64,000 nucleotides of DNA from an uncultured Clostridia bacterium (GTDB taxonomy: Bacteria > Bacillota > Clostridia > Lachnospirales > CAG-274), in assembly GCA_910579745.1 (NCBI GenBank), contig CAJTVH010000007.1, forward strand, positions 33,235 through 97,234, in the 5' to 3' direction. Both the position numbers and the translations under genes were made by a program. The notes beneath the pieces were generated by a model that ran no database searches, had not been told where the DNA came from, and saw only the letters and a program-made list of their open reading frames with translations. This document shows, piece by piece, positions 41,846 to 52,000 of this stretch. The stretch's first letter is position 1. Every line of letters begins with the position of its first letter.

Positions 41846-41900
41846 AAAAATCAGGGGCTGTCCTCCAAGAAAATTATAACAAGATATAGTATTTTAATTT

Positions 41901-41987
41901 TAGGAAACACCGAGAGAAAGATACTAAAAATAATTTCTCAAATTTTTTAAAAATTATTTTTATTTTTTAATTTGTCGGTGTTTCCTT
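41901..41987. repeat. Inverted repeat, family D copy 2
   Basis: TAGGAAACACCGA and TCGGTGTTTCCTTA ends with an AAAAATAATTT/AAATTATTTTT interior. It lies about 55 bases after the diguanylate cyclase and could end its transcript. Confidence 0.75.
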
Positions 41988-42044
41988 ATTAAACACACTA
42001 TATTTAGTATATTTTCTGTTTGGCGGGACGGCCCCTTAACGCGT

Positions 42045-42200
42045 TTAGTGAACCATATCCATTACATCCTCAGCTTTGCCAATCATTTTTTTGCCTCCGT
42101 GCACAAGCTTTTGTCGGGTTTTCTTATCGCTCAACGCACAGGTTAAACCGATTGCTCCTATTATACTTCCGGCTATAAGTCCAGTTGTGAATTTTGTCAT
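42045..42200 (-). CDS. Small glycine-zipper-like membrane protein
   Basis: A 51-residue ORF. It begins MTKFTTGLIAGSIIGAIGL, a short hydrophobic helix with a Gly/Ala zipper, then a basic tail with DKKTRQKLVHGGKK. The pattern resembles the N-terminal end of YtxH-type proteins. AAAGGAAG precedes the ATG at a usable distance. A single-helix membrane protein; function unknown. Confidence 0.65.
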   Translation of the reverse strand: MTKFTTGLIAGSIIGAIGLTCALSDKKTRQKLVHGGKKMIGKAEDVMDMVH

Positions 42201-42644
42201 TATAATATACTTCCTTTCTTTATAAGAATTGTTTAATAACTTTGAACTTTAGCGGCGTAGTTTGACGGGTACTTTTTCATTTACTTAACCTGATAAAAAA
42301 TCTCCAGCCAATAGACGCCGTTTGGATTGAACAGGTCTATAGTCAATCTTGATTATATTATTAAACAGTTCTATTTTATTTTTTATTATCGCCGCAAAAA
42401 TATTATTTGCGTCATTTAAATTTGTTATTCAGAAAAATTTTAAATTTGCATTTTTTTATTATGTGTTGTATAATTAATGGCATATTTAAAAAATTATTGA
42501 AGTATTAAAAAAATAGACTTGTTAAAGTTATATTAGTATTAATAAAGCATATCGGGAAAAGGTGTGCTTATATGGAAATTTGGCAGTTTACAAACAGGTC
42601 TGTTATACAAGTATTTTATAAAGTGACAGGAGGTTTAAAGAAAT

Positions 42645-44597
42645 ATGTCTAAAGATAAATTTTATATTACCACGCCGATTTATTATCCAAGCGATAAACT
42701 GCATATAGGGCACTCTTACTGTACAGTAGCCACGGATACTATGGCGAGATATAAAAGAATGAGAGGCTTTGACGTTAAATTTCTGACAGGAACGGACGAA
42801 CATGGGCAGAAAATCGAGAGAATAGCGAAAGATAAAGGCGTTTCCCCGAAAGAGTATGTCGATTCTATTGTATTGTGGGTGAAAAAACTTTGGAAAACTC
42901 TTGACATCAGCTATGATTATTATATAAGAACGACAGATGAGATTCACGTTAAGGCTGTTCAGAAAATTTTTAAAAAATTATATGACAACGGCGACATTTA
43001 CAAAAGTTCTTATGAGGGGTGGTACTGCACCCCATGCGAAACCTTTTTCACGGAAAGGCAGCTTACCGACGGCAAGTGCCCCGACTGCGGGAGAGACGTT
43101 GAGAAGCTTAAAGAGGAAAGTTATTTTTTCAAGCTTTCAAAATATCAGGACAGAATTATTAAGCATATTGAGGAAAATCCTGAGTTTATTCAGCCCCCAA
43201 CGAGAAAAAACGAGATGTTAAACAACTTCTTAAAGCCGGGGCTTGAGGATTTATGCGTTTCCAGAACCTCTTTTAAATGGGGTATTCCCGTTGATTTCGA
43301 CCAGGGACACATTGTGTATGTTTGGGTGGACGCCCTCTCAAACTATATTTCCGCTTTAGGATACGGCGGGGACGACGACGCGGATTTTAAAAAGTATTGG
43401 CCCGCTGACGTTCATGTTGTAGGGAAAGAAATCGTGCGTTTTCATACTATAGTATGGCCCGCTATGCTTATGGCTCTCGATTTGCCTCTTCCTAAAAAAA
43501 TATTCGGTCACGGCTGGCTTATAATAGACGGCGGGAAAATGTCAAAGTCTAAAGGAAATGTTGTCGATCCCATGGTCCTTACGGAGAAATACGGAGTAGA
43601 CGCTATCAGGTATTTTCTTCTCCGTGAGATAGCCTTCGGACAGGATGGTAATTTTACGAATGAGGCGCTTATAAACAGAATTAACTCTGATTTGGCGAAC
43701 GACCTTGGAAATCTTCTGTCGAGAACGGTTGCGATGATTGAAAAATATTTTGGGGGAACTTTACCGTCGGAGCAAACGGGAAATGAGTTTGATAAAGATG
43801 TTATAAAAGTTGTTGAGAACACGGTGAGAAATGTTGAGGAGTATATGGAAAAGATGCTTTTCAGCGACGCTTTTACAGAAATATGGAACCTTGTGAGAAG
43901 ATGCAACAAATATATAGACGAGACGACGCCGTGGGTTATAGCGAAAGATGAGAGCAGGAGGGCGGAGCTTGCCGGCATTATGTATACGCTGTCGGAGGCA
44001 CTTAGGGTTATCGCCGTACTTATAAGCCCGGGTATGCCCAATACGCCTAAAGAAATTTTCAAACAGTTAGGAATTGATGACGAGAATCTTAAAAGCTGGG
44101 ATTCCGTTCATAATTTCGGGGCGCTTTCGAAAGAAATTAAAGTCAATAAGGGAAATGTTATTTTCCCAAGAATAGACGTTAAAAAAGAACTCGCTGAGTT
44201 AGAGGAGGCTATGGAAAAGTCGATGAGAGAGTGTGTAGCCAACAAAGGCGGCGAAGAGAAAAAAAGCGATGAGTTTATCACTATTGACGATTTCGCCAAA
44301 GTGGAGCTTAAAGTGGGCGAGGTTATTAAATGCGAAAAGGTTGAGAAAGCGGACAAGCTTTTAAAATCTCAAATAAAAATAGGCGCCGAGGTCAGGCAAG
44401 TTGTTTCCGGCATCGCTAAATTTTACTCGCCTGAGGAAATGGTGGGAAAGAAAGTAGTTGTCGTGACAAATCTTAAACCTGTTAAACTCAGAGGAATTTT
44501 GTCCGAGGGAATGATTTTAGCCGCCTCTGATGACGGCGGAAATCTTAAGGCGGTGACTGTTGACGGAGATATAGAGAGCGGTGCCGAGGTAAGATAG
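42645..44597 (+). CDS. metG: Methionyl-tRNA synthetase
   Basis: A 650-residue class I synthetase that charges tRNA-Met. The HIGH-type motif is HIGH at 20-23, and KMSKS is at 298-302. A zinc knuckle, CTPC and CPDC, lies near residues 127-147. The C-terminal tRNA-binding EMAP/OB domain (about 545-650) has FAKVELKVGEV and GMILAA. The Shine-Dalgarno CAGGAGG is strong. No T-box is seen in the short leader. It heads the order metG-tatD-yabE known from B. subtilis. Confidence 0.97.
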   Translation: MSKDKFYITTPIYYPSDKLHIGHSYCTVATDTMARYKRMRGFDVKFLTGTDEHGQKIERIAKDKGVSPKEYVDSIVLWVKKLWKTLDISYDYYIRTTDEIHVKAVQKIFKKLYDNGDIYKSSYEGWYCTPCETFFTERQLTDGKCPDCGRDVEKLKEESYFFKLSKYQDRIIKHIEENPEFIQPPTRKNEMLNNFLKPGLEDLCVSRTSFKWGIPVDFDQGHIVYVWVDALSNYISALGYGGDDDADFKKYWPADVHVVGKEIVRFHTIVWPAMLMALDLPLPKKIFGHGWLIIDGGKMSKSKGNVVDPMVLTEKYGVDAIRYFLLREIAFGQDGNFTNEALINRINSDLANDLGNLLSRTVAMIEKYFGGTLPSEQTGNEFDKDVIKVVENTVRNVEEYMEKMLFSDAFTEIWNLVRRCNKYIDETTPWVIAKDESRRAELAGIMYTLSEALRVIAVLISPGMPNTPKEIFKQLGIDDENLKSWDSVHNFGALSKEIKVNKGNVIFPRIDVKKELAELEEAMEKSMRECVANKGGEEKKSDEFITIDDFAKVELKVGEVIKCEKVEKADKLLKSQIKIGAEVRQVVSGIAKFYSPEEMVGKKVVVVTNLKPVKLRGILSEGMILAASDDGGNLKAVTVDGDIESGAEVR

Positions 44598-44688
44598 AAT
44601 TAAAATTTAAAGGCTTTGCCACTGATTTAATTTTTAAGTCTAAGGCGAGGCCTTATTATTTTTATATTTATAAAAAGGAGTGTTTTTA

Positions 44689-45450
44689 GTGTATTTTGAG
44701 TCTCACGCTCATTATGACGATAGAAAGTTTGACAATGACAGATACGAACTTATTAAGAAAATTCATGAGGGGGGAGTGTCTTATATAGTAAACGCTGCCT
44801 CGGATATTAAATCCTCTCTTGACGGAATAAACCTTTCCCATGAGTTTTCTTTTTTTTACGCCGCCGTGGGAGTGCATCCTCACGAGGTTGAGAATATGTC
44901 GGAGGAAGATATTCAAATATTACGAAATTATTCCAAAAATGAAAAAGTTGTGGCGATTGGTGAAATAGGCCTTGATTTTTATTACGACTTTTCGCCAAGG
45001 GATTTACAGAGGAAATGGTTTATACGCCAGCTTGAACTGGCGAAAGAACTTGATATGCCAGTTATTATTCATTCAAGGGAAGCGTCGGCGGAATGTTTTG
45101 ACATTATCAAGGAAAGCGGTGTTAAAAAGGGGGTTATACACAGTTATTCAGGCTCCGCCCAAATGGCTCTCGACTATATTAAATTAGGTTTTTACATTGG
45201 CGTTGGTGGAATTGTAACTTTTAAAAACGCCAAAAAATCTGTTGATACAGTTTCAAAAATACCGCTTGGAAAAATATTGATTGAAACAGATTCACCATAT
45301 TTAGCTCCTGAGCCTGTTAGGGGCAGTCGTAATAATTCACAAAATCTAAAGTATATTTGTGAGAAAATTGCGCAAATTAAACAAATAACTCCGGAAGAAG
45401 TAGCTTGCACAACCGCTGAAAATTCTAAAAATTTATTTTTCGTAAAATAA
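44689..45450 (+). CDS. tatD: TatD-family deoxyribonuclease
   Basis: A 253-residue metal-dependent hydrolase (TIM barrel), described as a 3'-5' nuclease in DNA repair. Metal ligands: ESHAHYDD, GEIGLDFYYD, VIIHSREAS, and TDSPYLAPEP. GTG 44689 is taken because AAAAAGGAG is well spaced and the protein then begins MYFESHAHYDD. It lies 90 bases after metG, as in many Firmicutes. Confidence 0.94.
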   Translation: MYFESHAHYDDRKFDNDRYELIKKIHEGGVSYIVNAASDIKSSLDGINLSHEFSFFYAAVGVHPHEVENMSEEDIQILRNYSKNEKVVAIGEIGLDFYYDFSPRDLQRKWFIRQLELAKELDMPVIIHSREASAECFDIIKESGVKKGVIHSYSGSAQMALDYIKLGFYIGVGGIVTFKNAKKSVDTVSKIPLGKILIETDSPYLAPEPVRGSRNNSQNLKYICEKIAQIKQITPEEVACTTAENSKNLFFVK

Positions 45451-45644
45451 TTATTGCATAATTGTTACATTTGTGTTAATATGTATATTGTGATTGTTAA
45501 ACGAGAATATAAATTTTGAGAATATATTCTTAAATATTGCGTAATATATTATTAAGATGTTTTGTAAATATATTACCGCGTAAACAGCGACAGGAAAAAA
45601 ATCAGTTTTTTCCGATGTCTGTTAATTTTAAGGAGGCATTTTAA

Positions 45645-46658
45645 ATGTTAAAGAATATTAAGCTGACCAAACACGTTAAAACTATGGCGATATTAGCATC
45701 TTTTTTAATCGTTTTTACAGGGATGGCCAAAGCCTATGATGTTTCCGCGACGACTGTAAGAATTAATGACAATAATAATTCATACAGTGTAAAAACAAAT
45801 GCTGAGACGGTTGAGGAGCTTCTTTCGGAAGAAGAGGTTTCTCTGAATGAACTTGACACAATAAACGTGGAAAACTCTGATACGATTAAAAATAATATGG
45901 AAATCGTAATTAAAAGAGCCTTTTACGTAAATGTTATTATTGATGACAAAGAACCGATTAAAATAAAAACAAATTATGACACGGTGGGAAAAATCATTTC
46001 CGATTTGAGAAAAGAGCACGGAGCCGAGTATATACTTGAAAGCGGAAGCTCATCATCAAAGCCGGAGCCTAATATGCAGATTAAAGTTAATTCCGTTAAA
46101 GAGGTTTCCGAAACAAAAAAAGAAAATATTCCTTTTGAGACGGTTGTTGTTGAAAACGACAAACTTGAGGTTGGCAAGGAAAGAGTTTCTGTTGAGGGTG
46201 TGAACGGGCAGACGGAAACGGAAATTAAAACCGTTTACGTAGGCGGAAAAGTATCGTCAATTACCGAAGGCGAGCCTGTTGTCGTTAAAAAGGCTGTAAA
46301 CAAGGTTATTGAGAAAGGAACGAAAAAGCCTGAACCTGTAGTTCCAGCTGTTAAAACAAACAGAGGCAAATTTGAGATATTAAGAGAGCTTTCAATGAAA
46401 GCCACTGCCTATACGGAAACAGGAAACCGTACCGCCAGCGGTATGAAAGCCGCCGTGGGCGTAGTAGCCGTGGACCCTAAAGTTATTCCTTTGGGAAGCA
46501 AGCTTTATATAGAGGGTTATGGATACGCTGTCGCCGGAGACACAGGCGGAGCTATTAAAAACAACAGAATCGACCTTTTCTTTAACACGGAAAGAGAGTG
46601 CGTTAATTATGGAGTTAAGAACAATGTTAAAGTTTATGTTCTTGGCGACCAAATGTAG
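45645..46658 (+). CDS. yabE: Secreted YabE-like protein: DUF348, G5 and 3D domains
   Basis: A 337-residue exported, wall-acting protein. Membrane/signal segment about 13-31. Two DUF348 modules (about 36-125), a G5 domain (about 140-215) and a C-terminal 3D domain (about 245-335) with ATAYTETGN, VAVDPKVIPLGSKLYIEGYG and NRIDLFF. The three 3D aspartates are kept. Such proteins resemble resuscitation-promoting factors and probably cut glycan strands. It follows tatD as in B. subtilis; rnmV and ksgA, which follow there, are missing here. A hairpin, GGAAAAAA/TTTTTTCC, lies just before the ribosome site. Confidence 0.9.
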   Translation: MLKNIKLTKHVKTMAILASFLIVFTGMAKAYDVSATTVRINDNNNSYSVKTNAETVEELLSEEEVSLNELDTINVENSDTIKNNMEIVIKRAFYVNVIIDDKEPIKIKTNYDTVGKIISDLRKEHGAEYILESGSSSSKPEPNMQIKVNSVKEVSETKKENIPFETVVVENDKLEVGKERVSVEGVNGQTETEIKTVYVGGKVSSITEGEPVVVKKAVNKVIEKGTKKPEPVVPAVKTNRGKFEILRELSMKATAYTETGNRTASGMKAAVGVVAVDPKVIPLGSKLYIEGYGYAVAGDTGGAIKNNRIDLFFNTERECVNYGVKNNVKVYVLGDQM

Positions 46659-46674
46659 TTGAGTTTGAGTTATA

Positions 46675-46750
46675 GAGAATCGATAATGGAATGAACAGGA
46701 AAGTTAAAAAAAGACTGATATATTAAATAACTCTTTTATTGGTTCACGAT
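46675..46750. repeat. Degenerate family B repeat after yabE
   Basis: AATCGATAATGGAATGAACAG and ACTCTTTTATTGGTTCACGAT keep the family B layout with several changes. Confidence 0.4.
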
Positions 46751-46788
46751 GAAAACTTTATAAATTGCCGTAATAAGCATAAGAAAGA

Positions 46789-46829
46789 AGCCTCAGCGCC
46801 TGAGTGATCAGCGCTGAGGCTTTATTTTT
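46789..46829. terminator. Bidirectional terminator between yabE and asnS
   Basis: GCCTCAGCGC and GCGCTGAGGC pair, followed by TTTATTTTTATTT on the plus strand. It lies between convergent genes. Confidence 0.75.
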
Positions 46830-46863
46830 ATTTAGCTGGGTTTGAGGCTTGACATGCCTTATT

Positions 46864-48249
46864 TTAAAACTCAGCGTTTTTAACGGTTCTGGGGTAAGGG
46901 ATTACGTCTCTTATATTTGTCATTCCCGTTATATACATTACGCATCTCTCAAAGCCCAATCCAAAGCCGGCGTGCTTAGCGCCGCCATATTTTCTTAAAT
47001 CAAGATACCACCAGTAATCATCATCGCTAAGCTCAAGTTCTTCCATTCGATTTTTAAGAACGTCAAGGCGTTCTTCTCTCTGGCTTCCGCCGATTATCTC
47101 TCCGACACCCGGAACAAGCAAGTCCATTGCCGCCACGGTCTGCTTATCGTCGTTTAAACGCATATAAAAAGCCTTTATATCTTTCGGGTAATCGGTTACG
47201 AAAACGGGTTTTTTAAAGACCTGTTCAGTTATATATCTCTCGTGTTCAGTTTGCAGGTCTATTCCCCATTCCACGGGATACTCGAATTTAACGCCTGATT
47301 TTTTTAACAGACTGACAGCCTCTGTATAGGTAATGTGCCCGAAGTCGGAGTTTAATATATTATCAAGTCTCTCGGAAAGTCCCTTATCGATAAATTTATT
47401 GAAAAACTCCATTTCCTCGGGGGCGTTCTCCATAACATATTTTATTATATATTTTAACATATCCTCGGCGAGTGCCATGTCGTCTTTAAGCTCGGCGAAA
47501 GCTATCTCAGGCTCTATCATCCAAAATTCGGCGGCGTGTCTCGCGGTGTTAGAGTTTTCCGCCCTGAAAGTGGGACCGAAAGTATACACGTTTTTAAAGG
47601 CGAGGGCGTAGGTCTCCGCGGAAAGCTGTCCGCTCACCGTTAGATTAGCGGGCTTTCCGAAGAAATCTTTTGAGTAATCCACGTTATTATAATTATTTCG
47701 CGGAGGGTTTGAGATATTCATCGTGGTGATTTGAAACATTTCTCCGGCTCCCTCGCAGTCACTCGCCGTTATTATAGGCGTATGCACATACACAAAATTT
47801 CTCTCGCTGAAAAACTTGTGTATAGCGAAGCTTGCCAGGCTTCTTACCCTGAATACCGCCGAAAAGGTGTTTGTTCTTGGTCTTAAATGAGAAATTGTTC
47901 TAAGATACTCGAAAGAATGCCTTTTTTTCTGAAGTGGGTAATCGGCGGGACAGCTTCCCTCTATTTTTATTTCCGACGAGTTTATCTCAAAGGGCTGTTT
48001 ATTACAGGGAGTAAGTATAAGCGTTCCTTTTACCTGAAGGCTTGTTCCTACCCCGAGTTTTGAGATTTTCGCGAAGTTATTAAGCCCGCTGTCAAACACT
48101 ATTTGTATGTTTTTAAAAAAAGTCCCGTCGTTTAACTCTATAAAGCCGAAACTTTTTGAGCCCCGCAGGGTTTTTATCCAGCCGCATATTTCTATCTCTT
48201 TATTTTCGTAGCGCTCAGGATTTTTATATATATTTTTTACAATTTCCAA
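46864..48249 (-). CDS. asnS: Asparaginyl-tRNA synthetase
   Basis: A 461-residue class IIb synthetase. The N-terminal OB anticodon domain (about 15-100) has CGWIKTLRGSKSFGFIELNDG. Motif 2 is TFRAENSNTARHAAEFWMIEPE, and motif 3 is GLGFERCVMYITG. FEYLRTISHLRPRTNTF and the IIGGSQREERLDVL stretch are typical of AsnS rather than AspS. The ribosome site is weak. It is convergent with yabE. Confidence 0.96.
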   Translation of the reverse strand: MEIVKNIYKNPERYENKEIEICGWIKTLRGSKSFGFIELNDGTFFKNIQIVFDSGLNNFAKISKLGVGTSLQVKGTLILTPCNKQPFEINSSEIKIEGSCPADYPLQKKRHSFEYLRTISHLRPRTNTFSAVFRVRSLASFAIHKFFSERNFVYVHTPIITASDCEGAGEMFQITTMNISNPPRNNYNNVDYSKDFFGKPANLTVSGQLSAETYALAFKNVYTFGPTFRAENSNTARHAAEFWMIEPEIAFAELKDDMALAEDMLKYIIKYVMENAPEEMEFFNKFIDKGLSERLDNILNSDFGHITYTEAVSLLKKSGVKFEYPVEWGIDLQTEHERYITEQVFKKPVFVTDYPKDIKAFYMRLNDDKQTVAAMDLLVPGVGEIIGGSQREERLDVLKNRMEELELSDDDYWWYLDLRKYGGAKHAGFGLGFERCVMYITGMTNIRDVIPYPRTVKNAEF

Positions 48250-49040
48250 AAAATCACCGCCATAAGTTTTATTTGATATAATTATAAATCATTATTTCCT
48301 TATTTATTATACCAAATTTTTAAGCAAAAACAAGGGAATTGATAGAAAATCATATTTCTTTTTATAAGTCAAACGCTCTCGCGGCGCGTGTAAACCTATA
48401 TTGTAAGAGAGGGAAAGCAATATTTTCTTTTATTCATTTTAAGTTGCTTGATTATAAAGGTAATGAGGGAATTTTCATTTTGAAATATTTTTGATTTAAA
48501 ATAAAGGGGAAGCGGGTTATTTACTGATGAGTATTTTTGAGCCGGAAAAGAGGGGGGAAACTCAGAATAAAGAGTTATAAGAAATATTATGGAATAATTG
48601 TAATAAAAAAACAGTTTTTTATTTAGGTGATATGGAAAAGTTGCACAAAAATAAACGCTAAAAAATATATATTTATACGAAATTTATCTTGAGAAAAAAT
48701 CACCCCTCTTAAAAAGTGTGAGAAAACAGGTGTTTTTTTATGTGGCCCTATATAAAAAGCTAAAAATTGGCCCCTTTATTTTTTAGGGATTATAATTTAT
48801 AATTAATTATATGGTAAAAGAGGAAATCAATAATATAAAGCAGTTATTTACGGCGGGAAATGAGCCGATAGGTTTTTACATAGCCCTGCGGGTGCTGCTG
48901 GCCTCTTTTTGGAAAGTCCGGCGGGGTTTTATATTTCCGTCAAAATAGAAGAGCTCCGCTCCCTCCCACTTTTTGGAAAAAAAGCGGGGGGGGGGGGGGG
49001 GGCGCTTTAATGAAAAAAATTTAAAAAAGGAGGAATTTTT
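48250..49040. other. Long leader region of the pectinesterase gene
   Basis: About 790 bases without a convincing gene. It holds a CACC...GGTG hairpin followed by seven T (48708-48739), two GGCCC blocks (48741-48748 and 48767-48773) and TATAAT at 48791-48796. A GC-richer stretch with a direct repeat, CTTTTTGGAAA, follows, then 17 G in a row. A 45-codon frame at 48811-48948 has no ribosome site and is not called. Confidence 0.6.
48986..49002 (+). repeat. Homopolymer run of 17 G before the pectinesterase start
   Basis: The run is flanked by AAAGC and CGCTTT, so the flanks are complementary. It ends about 25 bases before the Shine-Dalgarno and 38 before the GTG start. Such tracts slip in replication. 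Confidence 0.85.
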
Positions 49041-52000
49041 GTGAACAAATATTTACAAAAACCGCTTAGCGTTTTTGTTGTGCTGTGCATGATTTTGACA
49101 AGCGTGTTTTCCTGGAATATGACTGTTTTCGCCGGCGAGGTTTCGGCGGAGGCTGACGACAGGGGAGACATAGACGGCGTAGATGGTGTTACCGTAAACG
49201 ACGCAGTTATACTTCTTGATTATGTATTGGACAAAGGCACTTACAAAGGCGACTACTCAAAAGAAATGCTTGCTTATATGGGAGACGTAAACAGCGACGG
49301 GACCATAACGGCGAGAGACGTTTCCGAAATACTTAACAAGGCTCTTAACGGGGATTATAAATTCTCCGGCAAAAAGCCTAATAAGCCTGTGCCTCCAACC
49401 ACAGAGGCAACGACAGAGGGAGACGTTCAAACCACAACGGAGGGGGACGTTCAAACCACGACAGAGACAGTTACGGAGGCGACAACCGAGGCTATTGTAA
49501 CGGGAGATCCCGCCGACGCCGTATATAAAGGCTATGACATTGTGGTTGATAAAAGAATTGCCGAGAGCAATCCGACAAGAGATGAACAGCCGATTGTTAA
49601 AACCGTAAGAGAAGCTATCGCTTTGGCGGACGGCGGAACAGAGGCGAAACCTATCGTTATAGGCGTTGTTCCTGAACTTTACAGGGAACAGGTGGTAGTC
49701 AAGAAGCCGTGGATTACTTTAAAGAAGATTACAAACTCTACGTCCACAGAGGACGAGGTTACTTTAACATGGTATTATCTTGAGGGATATACATATGACA
49801 ATGTAGGTTCAGACGGATATTGGGATCCCGCCAACCCGAAAGCGAACGAGGGCGGCACGAAAGGCGTTCCTCAATGGGGTCAGTCCACTTATATTGACGG
49901 AAGCGCGACAGGATTTAGAGCGGAAGGAATTTATTTCGAGAACTCTTCAAACCTTTATATTACAGAGGAAGAACTCGCCGCTAACGTAAGGGTTAATCCT
50001 ACCAACACAGGACCGTCGGGCGGAGCTCCGGCTATTACCCTTCCGGAGAGAAACACGCTTAAACCGGGCTATGGCACGGGGGACAAAGTTACCGTTAAAC
50101 TTGGAACGGGAGCTTCCGAAAGCAATGTCATAGCGGACGTAAGAGCGAAGAGATGGAGAGAGAGAGGAGCGGCTCTTTACACGAAAGCCGACAAGGTTGT
50201 TCTTATAGACTGTAAAGTTATCGGAACTCAGGACAGCCTCGGGGTATGCGGAACAGGCAACAGAGCGTACTTTAAAGACTGTTATTTAGCGGGCGGGGTT
50301 GACTTTATATGCGGAGGAACTCAGTCTGTATTTGACAATTGTGAGATTCACTGGCAGTCATCTCCTTACAAGGGAGACGGAGACGGGGGCGGAGCCCTTA
50401 CCGCCACTAAAAACGACGGCTATCCGGCGAAGGGATATTTATTCTGGAACTGTAAGATAACAGGAAACCCGACCACCGAACAGGTTCAATTCGGCCGTCC
50501 ATGGAGCGCTCAAAACGCCGAGACAATATGGGTTAATACCATATCCGACATAAGCAAAATAAACAATAAGCCTATGATAAGCGAGGCGGGCTGGGCAAGC
50601 ATGGGATGCGCCCCTGACCTCACAAGAGGATTCTTTGAGTACAACTCAAAAGACATAAATGGAAATAAACTTGACACAAGCAAGAGAAAAGGCACCACAA
50701 GCGGTAAATTTAAAGGCGGCGTACTTGACTCGTTTGACGTAATTAAGTATAACCCTTACAATTATACGGCTTATAAAGGTGATAAATTTGACGGATGGGA
50801 CCCATCGGGAAGCAAAGCTATTTACGACGGTATTGAGAAAGATATTGAGAGCGTAGTGTTTAAAGACAGCTATGACGCTGACTTTACGCTTCCGGAGGCA
50901 CCAGCTGGATATGAGGTACGCTACGAATCTGACAGTCAGAACGCCGTTATCGGCGCTGACGGAAAGAGCGTAACAATTAAAAGGCCTCCGTTCGGAAGTT
51001 CCGACGCTGAGGTAAATTTCACGGCGTATTTAAAGAAGAAAGAGGCTGACAAGGAAAATGTAAGAGGTACCGAGAAAGTTTATACAACATCCATCGCCGC
51101 GTCAACGGACGAGGGAAGCACGTTTAAGCTTACGGGAGCGGTTAATCTTACTTTCTCATCCGACAAGGATTTAACTGCGACTTTAGACTTCGCTATGCCT
51201 GACGGAACCTCAATGTCTAACAAAGAGGTTGTAATTCCGGCGGGAAGCGTGACGGCTGCTTATGACGCGGGTAATCTTTACGCTGATATGCCGATAACCC
51301 TTACCATTACTTTGGACGACGAGAAATATTCCGTTGTCGGCGGGGACGTTCATACAATTCCGGCGGGAACCGGAGGAACGCCGATGACTTACGATATTAA
51401 TATAGGGCTTAAAGAAATAATGAACGTAACAAGCGGAGGGGTGCCGGCTCTCGCGGGCACGGCTCCAGCTGGCTATACTATGGAGGCTGTAGCTGAGTAT
51501 AAAGGAAAAGCCAACGTCTATCATTATAAAAACACAAACAGCACTAAATCGACTCACGGCTATTATTGGGATTTAGCGTCGATAGTAGCGAATACGGCGG
51601 GACAGAGCATTGAGGACTTAAAGGCCGCCGACTCAGTTACTTTGGAATTCAGCATTAACGTTCCAGACGCCGGAGACTGGGGAAGCCCAATAAACGCTAT
51701 TGATATTTTAGGAAACGGCGACACGTCTAAATTTGTTTTCGCTCCTAAAGCCAATGACTCGAGATATGTGAGATTTCTCCTTGGAAGATGGAATCAGGTA
51801 AACGCTATCGACTCAACGGTAGGCGGAATAAGCGGTTCATCTCACAGCGGACCTCAGCAGCTTAACCTTGTCGGAAAGCTCAATGAAGAGGGAGGCAAAA
51901 ACGTATGGAAGAAGATTACGGCGACTATAGACTTTAAAAATCAGAAAGTCGTAATGACAGGAGAAGGCTCAGCCAACCCTGTAAACGAGTTTAAATCCCT

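Noticed and set aside
42460..42644. T-box leader before metG
   Set aside because: The space is too short and lacks the T-box sequence and terminator.
45470..45640. Cyclic di-AMP (ydaO) riboswitch before the yabE-like gene
   Set aside because: Such genes are often controlled this way, but the conserved GGGGGAGCC-type core is absent; only a simple hairpin near the ribosome site is seen.
48811..48948. 45-codon frame (MVKEEINNIKQ...) in the pectinesterase leader
   Set aside because: No Shine-Dalgarno before the ATG, and no similarity I recognise; probably chance.
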